The position numbers were made by a program, and so were the translations under genes. 5,384 bases of DNA from Arenibacter sp965652575 (GTDB taxonomy: Bacteria > Bacteroidota > Bacteroidia > Flavobacteriales > Flavobacteriaceae), in the NCBI GenBank assembly GCA_965652575.1, contig CBFGWQ010000230.1, forward strand, positions 1 through 5,384, written 5' to 3'. This document shows, piece after piece, positions 1-5,140 of this stretch; within the stretch, counting starts at the first letter, position 1; the number at the start of each line of letters is the position of its first letter. Under the pieces are notes generated by a model, which saw only the letters and a program-made list of their open reading frames with translations, did no database searches and was not told the DNA's origin.

Positions 1-14
1 TATATTGGGCAGTA

Positions 15-812
15 TTAAAAACTCAGTAATTTTTCCAAAATATCCTCCACGCCGTTCTCATCATTGCTCTTTGTCCTATAATTTGCCGCCGCGGTTACAT
101 TGGGATGGGCATTGGCCATGGCAAAACTAAGATCGGCCATTGCCAACATTTCCAGGTCGTTGTTGTAATCTCCAAAAACCAGGGTTTCCTGTCTACTAAT
201 TCCGTACTTTTCTTGAATATGTTGTAGGGCATAGCCTTTGTTGGCGTTCATATGGGAAATATCCAACCAATGCTCTCCGGAAACCTTGACCTTTAATTTG
301 GATTCTAAATGTTCTACCAATGGAAGGATATATTTTTCAGAACTTTCAAAATGGTAAATAGCTATTTTTAAGACTTCGCCATCAAAGGAGGCAATATCGT
401 TTAGGATGCTGAACTCGGAATAGTACTCCCTTAATTTGCTTATGAATTCATCTGAATTTCCATTGATGTAGGCATTGTTCTTTCCGCATAGCACAGGATG
501 AATGCCCGCAACATTCCGTAATAATTCTATAACATTATTAGTAGTGGTTTGGTTCAAAGGGGTAGCCAGTAATTCCTGGTCCTGCTCTTTAACAAAAGCC
601 CCATTTTCTGCCACAATTATAATGTCGTCCTTAATGGTATTCAATTTGTCCACTATACTGTTGTATTGTCGTCCACTTGCAGCTACAAACCTAATGTCCC
701 GTTTCTTTAATTCTTCGAACAATTGGAAGAATTTGTTGCTTACTTCGTGATTGGAATTTAATAAGGTGCCATCCATATCGGTGACCACCATTTTTACTCG
801 CGATAGATCCAT
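15..812 (-). CDS. Cof-type HAD-superfamily phosphatase (subfamily IIB)
   Basis: A 265-residue HAD-superfamily hydrolase, predicted to dephosphorylate small phosphorylated metabolites (sugar phosphates, pyridoxal phosphate, FMN and similar) in the cytosol; the substrate cannot be read from sequence. All four HAD motifs are present: motif I TDMDGTLLN at residues 11-19 (nucleophile D12, acid/base D14), motif II AASGR at 44-48 (S46), motif III lysine K192 in NANKGYAL, and motif IV GDYNND at 214-219 (Mg-binding D215 and D219). The roughly 100 residues between motifs II and III fit the alpha/beta type C2B cap of Cof/YbiV/YidA proteins, and the AMANAHP stretch near 231-237 is also typical. Length is normal for the family. 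The ATG at 812 sits just before the first strand (VKMVVTDMDG), and a promoter-like element lies 18 bp upstream. No signal peptide is seen. The gene is divergent from the yjbQ-family gene, and its downstream neighbour is outside the window. Family assignment is very secure; substrate is unknown. Confidence 0.95.
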   Translation of the reverse strand: MDLSRVKMVVTDMDGTLLNSNHEVSNKFFQLFEELKKRDIRFVAASGRQYNSIVDKLNTIKDDIIIVAENGAFVKEQDQELLATPLNQTTTNNVIELLRNVAGIHPVLCGKNNAYINGNSDEFISKLREYYSEFSILNDIASFDGEVLKIAIYHFESSEKYILPLVEHLESKLKVKVSGEHWLDISHMNANKGYALQHIQEKYGISRQETLVFGDYNNDLEMLAMADLSFAMANAHPNVTAAANYRTKSNDENGVEDILEKLLSF

Positions 813-829
813 TCAGATAATTTAAGTTG

Positions 830-837
830 CAAAGGTA
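830..837 (-). promoter_or_regulatory. Predicted -7 promoter element of the HAD gene
   Basis: On the minus strand these bases read TACCTTTG, an exact match to the Bacteroidota -7 consensus TAnnTTTG. The last base of the element is 18 nt from the HAD start codon, so transcription would begin around 824-827 with a leader of only about a dozen bases. No clear TTG -33 element is seen 19-21 bp upstream, so the call rests on the -7 match and its position. Confidence 0.5.
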
Positions 838-898
838 TTTGATATCGATCTAATTAAAGGCCTTCTTTTGTAAAGTTTCACATATCTTATTATTTAGC

Positions 899-906
899 GA
901 AATTTG
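899..906 (+). promoter_or_regulatory. Possible -7 promoter element of the yjbQ-family gene
   Basis: The bases GAAATTTG differ from the Bacteroidota consensus TAnnTTTG at one of the six fixed positions. The element ends 24 bp before the ATG at 931, a plausible leader length, and lies in the divergent intergenic region. A TTTC about 19 bp upstream (876-879) is only a weak -33 candidate. Tentative. Confidence 0.25.
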
Positions 907-930
907 AATAAATTCCAAATACCGATTATT

Positions 931-1353
931 ATGTTGTTTTATCAGAAAGAGTTACGTTTAAAGGCTTGTAAAAGAGGGTTTCACTTAATTACGGACACTG
1001 TTCTAGAGCAGCTTCCACATATAAAAAGGATCCGAACGGGCATGTTGCAGGTGTTTATAAAGCATACCTCTGCAAGCCTCACCATAAATGAAAATGCGGA
1101 TGCCACCGTTAGGTCCGATTTTGAAAGTCATATGAATATTATGGTTCCGGAAAATGCGCCCTATTACCTTCATGATTATGAAGGTTCGGACGACATGCCC
1201 GCGCATATAAAATCTTCCTTAATGGGGGCCTCCGTACAGATACCTATTAGCAATGGGAAATTAAATTTGGGAATTTGGCAGGGTATTTATTTGTGCGAAC
1301 ACAGGAATAATGCCAGTGGCCGTAATTTGGTAGTAAGCTATTTCGGGGTTTAG
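931..1353 (+). CDS. yjbQ: YjbQ/UPF0047 family protein (secondary thiamine-phosphate synthase-like)
   Basis: A 140-residue protein of the YjbQ/UPF0047 family. Members are small cytosolic enzymes; E. coli YjbQ has weak thiamine-phosphate synthase activity, but the physiological role is unsettled, so the name should be read cautiously. Family hallmarks are RGFHLITD (15-22), HTSASLTINENAD (45-57, with H45), VPENAPYY (72-79), DDMPAHIKSSL (87-97, with H92) and WQGIYLCEHR (116-125, with H124); the conserved histidines are thought to form a ligand or metal site. The family signature usually reads G-T-W-Q, whereas this protein has G-I-W-Q at 114-117. The start was set at ATG 931, because family members begin a few residues before YQK-L-L; an in-frame TTG at 904 would add nine unconserved residues. 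The EF-hand gene follows 54 bp later on the same strand. No thiamine biosynthesis gene is nearby. Confidence 0.93.
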   Translation: MLFYQKELRLKACKRGFHLITDTVLEQLPHIKRIRTGMLQVFIKHTSASLTINENADATVRSDFESHMNIMVPENAPYYLHDYEGSDDMPAHIKSSLMGASVQIPISNGKLNLGIWQGIYLCEHRNNASGRNLVVSYFGV

Positions 1354-1407
1354 CCAACTGCGTTTTATTTAGTAAATTAGTATAATATGAATTTTAATAA
1401 ATAGGGT

Positions 1408-1680
1408 ATGGCTACAAAAGATATGATTTTGGATAAAATACAGATTCTGATTACCAATAAATTTGAAACCCCGGAGGAGGCCTATAATTTTTTTGATGAA
1501 GATGGTGATGGCAAACTTAAAAAAAGCGAGATTGTTGAATTGTTGAAAAAGGCGGAAATTAGTGGATTTTTACGGGGAATTGTATCTTCCAAGTTAATTG
1601 AGGGTTACGATAAATCCGGGGATGGGTTGATAGATTGGGAAGAATTTAAGGAAGCGGTCAGTAAAATAAAAACGACTTGA
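1408..1680 (+). CDS. Small EF-hand calcium-binding protein
   Basis: A 90-residue acidic protein with a pair of canonical EF-hands. Loop 1 spans residues 30-41 (DEDGDGKLKKSE) and loop 2 residues 68-79 (DKSGDGLIDWEE). Both have the expected ligands: D/D/D at positions 1, 3, 5 and E at 12 in loop 1; D/S/D and E at 12 in loop 2; glycine at position 6 and a hydrophobic residue at 8 in each. The flanking segments (18-29, 41-49, 58-67, 79-87) look helical, so the whole protein is probably one calmodulin-like lobe that binds two Ca2+ ions. There is no signal peptide, membrane segment or extra domain, so it is predicted cytosolic. It could be a sensor or a buffer, and no partner is evident. The ATG at 1408 follows AATAGGGT; an in-frame ATG at 1387 is cut off by a TAG. 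It may be transcribed with the yjbQ-family gene 54 bp upstream. The EF-hand call is secure; the role is unknown. Confidence 0.92.
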   Translation: MATKDMILDKIQILITNKFETPEEAYNFFDEDGDGKLKKSEIVELLKKAEISGFLRGIVSSKLIEGYDKSGDGLIDWEEFKEAVSKIKTT

Positions 1681-1702
1681 CGATAGCTGGTTTTGAAAAG
1701 GC

Positions 1703-1734
1703 ATAAAAAAACCTGTTCCATTTGGAACAGGTTC
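1703..1734 (-). terminator. Rho-independent terminator of the thrS-infC-rpmI-rplT operon, possibly bidirectional
   Basis: A perfect 10-bp inverted repeat, AACCTGTTCC at 1710-1719 and GGAACAGGTT at 1724-1733, is separated by the 4-base loop ATTT. On the minus strand the stem runs straight into seven T (1711-1705), a textbook intrinsic terminator about 26 bp past the rplT stop codon. On the plus strand the stem lies 29 bp after the EF-hand stop but is followed by CTTATAA rather than a clean T tract, so termination in that direction is probably weaker. Confidence 0.9.
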
Positions 1735-1759
1735 TTATAAACGAGATAAGTTTATTAAT

Positions 1760-2104
1760 TTATTTTACTTTGTTCACAATAGCTTTGAAAGCTTCTGGGT
1801 GGTTCATGGCCAAATCTGCCAATACCTTACGGTTTAGCTCTATGTTGTTGGCTTTTACCTTGCCCATAAACTGGGAATAGGACATTCCGTGCAATCTGGC
1901 ACCGGCATTGATACGGGTAATCCATAGGGAACGGAAATTTCTTTTCTTGTTTCTGCGGTCCCTGTAAGCATATAACATTGCTTTTTCAACCGCATTTTTG
2001 GCTACTGTCCAAACGTTTTTGCGTCTTCCAAAGTATCCTTTGGCCTGCTTCATTACCTTTTTTCTTCTGGCTCTGGAAGCAACTGAATTTACTGATCTTG
2101 GCAT
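1760..2104 (-). CDS. rplT: 50S ribosomal protein L20
   Basis: A 114-residue L20 (bL20), a highly basic 23S rRNA-binding protein needed early in 50S assembly and, in other bacteria, a translational repressor of its own operon. The sequence follows the family throughout: ASRARRKKVMKQAKGYFGRR near the N terminus (long rRNA-binding helix), then YAYRDRRNKKR and FRSLWITRINAGAR, and a C-terminal globular domain with MSYSQFMGKVK and ELNRKVLADLAMNHPEAF. The ATG at 2104 gives the family's standard beginning (MPRSVNSVASRARRKK) and length. A GTG at 2146 in the same frame would add 14 unconserved residues that overlap a palindrome and is rejected. There is no Shine-Dalgarno sequence; the bases upstream are A/T-rich, as is usual in Bacteroidota. 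It is the last gene of the operon, 128 bp after rpmI and just before the terminator. Confidence 0.98.
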   Translation of the reverse strand: MPRSVNSVASRARRKKVMKQAKGYFGRRKNVWTVAKNAVEKAMLYAYRDRRNKKRNFRSLWITRINAGARLHGMSYSQFMGKVKANNIELNRKVLADLAMNHPEAFKAIVNKVK

Positions 2105-2131
2105 AATTTTAATTGTTTTTTGTAGTAGGCG

Positions 2132-2144
2132 GTCGATAATCGAC
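2132..2144. repeat. Palindrome GTCGAT-A-ATCGAC upstream of rplT
   Basis: Perfect 6-bp arms surround one central base, 28 bp upstream of the rplT start codon. As RNA it could form only a short GUCG/CGAC stem with a 5-base loop, so it looks more like a DNA site than a strong hairpin. The central 11 bases, TCGATAATCGA, recur at 5123-5133 upstream of thrS. Function unknown. Confidence 0.5.
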
Positions 2145-2196
2145 ACTTTTTTTATTTAAACCGTAAACATTAAATCTACAATTACAAATATTTTGG

Positions 2197-2227
2197 CCCA
2201 ACTCCAGGGTTAATAATTACCGTTGGG
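2197..2227 (-). promoter_or_regulatory. Candidate RNA hairpin in the rpmI-rplT gap
   Basis: On the minus (coding) strand CCCAAC at 2227-2222 can pair with GTTGGG at 2202-2197. Directly inside the stem GGT can also pair with ACC, leaving a 5-base bulge (CTGGA) on one side. The structure begins 5 nt after the rpmI stop codon and is not followed by a T tract, so it is not an intrinsic terminator. L20 and other ribosomal proteins are known to regulate their own operons through mRNA structures, so this is a candidate control element or an RNA-processing or stability stem. The pairing is seen in sequence; the function is inference. Confidence 0.3.
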
Positions 2228-2232
2228 AACGA

Positions 2233-2430
2233 TTACTTTAATCGCAATTGTTCCTTAATACTGTTAACATCCGCCTCGTGCACTAATGTAGAGTGGGTTA
2301 ACGCCAGCTTACGCTTTTTAGTCTTCTTTGTAAGAATGTGGCTCTTAAAAGCGTGCTTTCTTTTAATTTTACCACTACCGGTAAGCTTAAATCGCTTTTT
2401 GGCACTGGATTTTGTTTTCTGTTTAGGCAT
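2233..2430 (-). CDS. rpmI: 50S ribosomal protein L35
   Basis: A 65-residue L35 (bL35), a very basic small protein of the large ribosomal subunit. The family pattern is clear: MPKQKTKSSAKKRFKLTGSGKIKRK at 1-25, followed by HAFKSHILTKKTKKRKLAL at 26-44, and a C-terminal helix ending VNSIKEQLRLK. Length is the family norm of about 64-66 residues. The ATG at 2430 gives the standard MPK start, and it is preceded on the coding strand by AGGAAG about 5 nt upstream. This is the best Shine-Dalgarno-like sequence in the operon and notable in a group that often lacks one. It lies between infC (93-bp gap) and rplT (128-bp gap); this infC-rpmI-rplT order is conserved in bacteria. Confidence 0.98.
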   Translation of the reverse strand: MPKQKTKSSAKKRFKLTGSGKIKRKHAFKSHILTKKTKKRKLALTHSTLVHEADVNSIKEQLRLK

Positions 2431-2471
2431 TTTCTTCCTATTTGTTAATTTATCTCGCTTACTGTTATTAC

Positions 2472-2488
2472 GCTAAAACATGTTTAGC
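2472..2488 (-). repeat. Short inverted repeat in the infC-rpmI gap
   Basis: GCTAAA at 2472-2477 and TTTAGC at 2483-2488 form a perfect 6-bp inverted repeat with a 5-base loop (ACATG), about 40 nt upstream of the rpmI start. It is AT-rich and has no T tract after it on the minus strand, so it is not a terminator. It may be a processing or translational control stem in the operon mRNA, or chance. Low confidence in function. Confidence 0.3.
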
Positions 2489-2523
2489 ATTTATTTTACT
2501 GCCCAAAGCCATACGGCCATGGT

Positions 2524-3078
2524 TTATTTTTTTGTTTTTGGGGCAATGAACATGGTCATTCGCTTACCTTCAAGCTTAGGCATTTGTTCCACTTTGCCCA
2601 AATCTTCCAATTCGGATGCCAACTTAAGCAATAATATTTCCCCTTGGTCCTTATAAACAATGGAACGACCTTTGAAAAATACATAAGCCTTTAGTTTTGC
2701 ACCATCCTTTAAGAATTTTTCTGCGTGTTTCTTCTTAAACTCGTAATCATGGTCATCCGTTTGTGGACCAAACCTTATTTCCTTTACGATCACCTTGGTG
2801 GCTTTGGCCTTCATGACCTTTTCCCTTTTCTTTTGCTCGTAAAGAAATTTTTTGTAATCTATAATTTTACACACTGGCGGATCCGCTTTAGGGGAAATCT
2901 CCACTAAGTCCAATTCCAGTTCTTCCGCTTTGGACAAGGCTTCACGGATGCTATATACACCTATTTCTACATTGTCGCCAACCAACCTGACCTTGGGCGA
3001 TGAAATACTTTCATTGATATTGTGGGGGTTTTTGTTTTCCCTCCTAGGTTGGGGCCTAAATCTTTTTCTAATTGCTAT
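2524..3078 (-). CDS. infC: Translation initiation factor IF-3 with a non-canonical ATA start
   Basis: IF3 binds the 30S subunit, keeps it apart from 50S and checks the start codon-initiator tRNA pairing. Read from 3078 the product is 184 residues: a basic tail (1-17), the N-domain with INESISSPKVRLVGDN (21-36) and VYSIREAL (41-48), the family signature around VCKIIDYKKFLYEQKK (69-84), a lysine-rich linker helix, and the C-domain with VKEIRFGPQTDDHDYEFK, KAYVFFKGR and LEGKRMTMFIAPK. The first conventional start, TTG at 2985, begins at residue 32 inside the conserved RLVGDN strand and would delete essential N-domain sequence. The frame stays open upstream to a TAA at 3093-3091 and contains no ATG, GTG or TTG there. 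ATA at 3078-3076 gives the start (M)AIRKRFRPQPRR; ATT at 3072-3070 is the alternative. The predicted start lies 28 bp after the thrS stop codon. A rare start discriminated against by IF3 itself fits known infC autoregulation. The gene is certain; the exact start is probable. Confidence 0.93.
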   Translation of the reverse strand: MAIRKRFRPQPRRENKNPHNINESISSPKVRLVGDNVEIGVYSIREALSKAEELELDLVEISPKADPPVCKIIDYKKFLYEQKKREKVMKAKATKVIVKEIRFGPQTDDHDYEFKKKHAEKFLKDGAKLKAYVFFKGRSIVYKDQGEILLLKLASELEDLGKVEQMPKLEGKRMTMFIAPKTKK

Positions 3079-3106
3079 GACGTAATCTTTTTAGTTAAAC
3101 TTTTTT

Positions 3107-5047
3107 TTAAAACGACTTTAAGGTACTGTTTATTTCATTTATTACCAAGTCGGTAAAGGCTTTTACGGAGATGGCGCCTAAATCTTCCCCACCATGTCTC
3201 CTAATGGAAATGGTTTCCTCTTTTTCTTCATTCTCCCCAACGATCAGCATAAACGGGATTTTATTCATCTCTGCCTCGCGTATTTTCTTGCCTACCGTTT
3301 CGTTTCGGTTGTCAATGAGGGCGCGAATGTCGTTATTTTCCAAGGAATTTAAAACTTTTTGGGCATATTTTTCATGTTTTTCGCTGACAGGGAGTATAAT
3401 AGCCTGCTCCGGCATCAGCCAAAGTGGAAAATTTCCACCGGTGTGTTCCAGTAATAAGGCTATAAAACGCTCCATACTTCCGAAAGGAGCCCTATGGATC
3501 ATAACCGGTCTATGCAGTTCATTGTCACTACCTTTATAGGTAAGGTCAAATCGCTCCGGTAAATTGTAGTCCACTTGGATGGTTCCCAGCTGCCAGTTCC
3601 TGCCAAGGGCGTCCTTTACCATAAAGTCCAACTTGGGACCATAAAATGCAGCTTCGCCACTTTCTATCACAAAATTCAGCCCTTTTTCTTTTGCGGCATT
3701 GATAATGGCGTTTTCCGCCTTTTCCCAGTTTTCAACAGAGCCAATATATTTTTCAGGTTTCTCCAAATCCCTTACGGATACTTGGGCAGTAAAATTGCCA
3801 AAGCCCAATGATCCCAATACATATAAGGTAAGGTCTATGACATTCTTAAACTCTTCTGCCAGTTGATCTGGGGTACAGAAAATGTGGGCATCATCCTGCG
3901 TAAAACCACGTACTCTTGTCAAACCGTGCAATTCGCCACTCTGTTCGTAGCGGTACACAGTTCCGAACTCCGCATATCTTTTTGGAAGTTCCCTGTAGCT
4001 AAAGGGCTTGGTATTGTATATTTCACAGTGATGCGGGCAGTTCATTGGTTTTAATAGGAACTCTTCATCTTCCTTTGGGGTCTTTATGGGTTGAAAGCTG
4101 TCTTCCCCGTATTTGGCATAATGGCCAGAGGTTACATAAAGTTCTTTTTGTCCAATATGTGGAGTAACCACCATTTCATATCCGGCTTTTTTCTGTGCCT
4201 TCTTTAAAAAGTTTTCCAAGCGCTCCCTCAGAGCAGCTCCTTTTGGAAGCCATAAAGGGAGCCCTTGCCCCACTTTTTGGGAAAAGGTGAACAGTTCCAA
4301 TTCCTTGCCCAGTTTCCTATGATCCCTTTTTTTGGCTTCTTCCAGTAGTTCGAGGTACTCGGTAAGTTCTTTCTGTTTCGGAAAGGAAATACCATAAACC
4401 CTGGTCAATTGATTATTTTTTTCGTTCCCCCTCCAATAGGCACCGGCTACGCTCAAGATTTTTATAGCCTTAATGATACCGGTATTGGGGATGTGCCCTC
4501 CCCTACATAGATCGGTGAAGGTGTCATGGTCGCAGAAGGTAATGGTACCGTCTTCCAAATTTTCTATGAGTTCTACCTTGTACTGGTTTCCTTGGGATCG
4601 GTATAGTTCCAATGCTTCTGCCTTGGTAGCGGAGCGCATCTTAAAATCGTGTTTTCCCCTGGCAATTTCGAGGGCCTTTTTTTCAATTTCGGGAAAGTCC
4701 TTTTCAGAAATAGAGCCCTCCGCCAAATCTACATCATAATAGAATCCGTTATCAATGGCTGGTCCTATGGTCAGTTTTACACCGGGGTACAATTCTTCCA
4801 AGGCTTGGGCCACAACGTGGGAGGTGGAATGCCAGAAGGCAGTTTTACCTTCCTTATCGTTCCAGCTGTATAGGACAAGGGATCCGTCTTCCTTTAATGG
4901 CGTTACGGTTTCAACGGTGACCCCATTATATTTTGCGGAAATAATATTTCGTGCCAGACCTTCGCTTATGCTTTTGGCTACCTCTAAAGGGGTAGTTCCT
5001 TGGGCGTATTCCCTAATGCTCCCGTCCGGTAAAGTTATTTTGATCAT
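3107..5047 (-). CDS. thrS: Threonyl-tRNA synthetase
   Basis: A full-length 646-residue class II ThrRS (E. coli has 642) that attaches threonine to tRNA-Thr in the cytosol. Domains in order: TGS (about 1-62, beginning MIKITLPDGS); the editing domain that hydrolyses Ser-tRNA-Thr, with HSTSH (H73, H77) and CRGGH (C181, H185); the catalytic core from about 245 to 535; and the anticodon-binding domain (about 545-646, from AIILPVSEKHEKYA). Zn ligands are C337 in MNCPHH, H388 in DDAHIF and H518 in MIHRAP. Motif 2 is VYRYEQSGELHGLTRVRGF (364-382, R366) and motif 3 is GSMERFIALLLEH (523-535, R527). All key editing and catalytic residues are present. The ATG at 5047 gives the usual ThrRS beginning. It is first in the operon with infC, rpmI and rplT. 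The predicted promoter leaves a leader of only about 20 nt, too short for the tRNA-like operator or T-box found upstream of thrS in some other bacteria. Confidence 0.98.
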   Translation of the reverse strand: MIKITLPDGSIREYAQGTTPLEVAKSISEGLARNIISAKYNGVTVETVTPLKEDGSLVLYSWNDKEGKTAFWHSTSHVVAQALEELYPGVKLTIGPAIDNGFYYDVDLAEGSISEKDFPEIEKKALEIARGKHDFKMRSATKAEALELYRSQGNQYKVELIENLEDGTITFCDHDTFTDLCRGGHIPNTGIIKAIKILSVAGAYWRGNEKNNQLTRVYGISFPKQKELTEYLELLEEAKKRDHRKLGKELELFTFSQKVGQGLPLWLPKGAALRERLENFLKKAQKKAGYEMVVTPHIGQKELYVTSGHYAKYGEDSFQPIKTPKEDEEFLLKPMNCPHHCEIYNTKPFSYRELPKRYAEFGTVYRYEQSGELHGLTRVRGFTQDDAHIFCTPDQLAEEFKNVIDLTLYVLGSLGFGNFTAQVSVRDLEKPEKYIGSVENWEKAENAIINAAKEKGLNFVIESGEAAFYGPKLDFMVKDALGRNWQLGTIQVDYNLPERFDLTYKGSDNELHRPVMIHRAPFGSMERFIALLLEHTGGNFPLWLMPEQAIILPVSEKHEKYAQKVLNSLENNDIRALIDNRNETVGKKIREAEMNKIPFMLIVGENEEKEETISIRRHGGEDLGAISVKAFTDLVINEINSTLKSF

Positions 5048-5070
5048 GCTTTTTTGTCGTAATAAGGGTG

Positions 5071-5101
5071 CAAAGATAATATCTAGTATTTATGTTGGCA
5101 A
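5071..5101 (-). promoter_or_regulatory. Predicted promoter of the thrS-infC-rpmI-rplT operon
   Basis: On the minus strand TTG at 5101-5099 is followed after 20 bp by TATCTTTG at 5078-5071, matching both the Bacteroidota -33 (TTG) and -7 (TAnnTTTG) elements with normal spacing. Transcription would start around 5066-5068, about 20 nt before the thrS ATG. No equally good promoter was seen in the gaps before infC, rpmI or rplT, which suggests that the four genes are mainly one transcript. Confidence 0.75.
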
Positions 5102-5122
5102 TATATACAGGAACGATTTTAT

Positions 5123-5133
5123 TCGATAATCGA
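5123..5133. repeat. Second copy of the palindrome TCGATAATCGA, upstream of thrS
   Basis: These 11 bases are identical to the core of the palindrome at 2132-2144 and lie about 22 bp upstream of the predicted -33 element of the thrS promoter. The position would suit an activator site or an upstream operator, but only two copies are seen, so coincidence cannot be excluded. Confidence 0.4.
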
Positions 5134-5140
5134 GATTTAA

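Noticed and set aside
857..864. AAGGCCTT palindrome between the divergent HAD and yjbQ-family genes
   Set aside because: An 8-bp palindrome with no extension and no second copy noticed; expected by chance at this length.
904..930. TTG start at 904 for the yjbQ-family gene
   Set aside because: It adds nine residues not found in the family and overlaps the possible -7 promoter element; ATG 931 matches the usual N terminus.
2105..2146. GTG start at 2146 for rplT
   Set aside because: The added 14 residues are not part of L20, and MPRSVNSVASR at 2104 is the family's normal beginning.
2504..2513. Possible internal promoter before rpmI (TATGGCTTTG on the minus strand)
   Set aside because: The TA and TTTG elements are 4 bp apart instead of 2, and no -33 element was identified.
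2524..2985. IF3 starting at TTG 2985 (153 residues)
   Set aside because: It begins inside the conserved RLVGDN strand and omits the IF3 N-terminal sequence that is plainly encoded upstream in the same frame.
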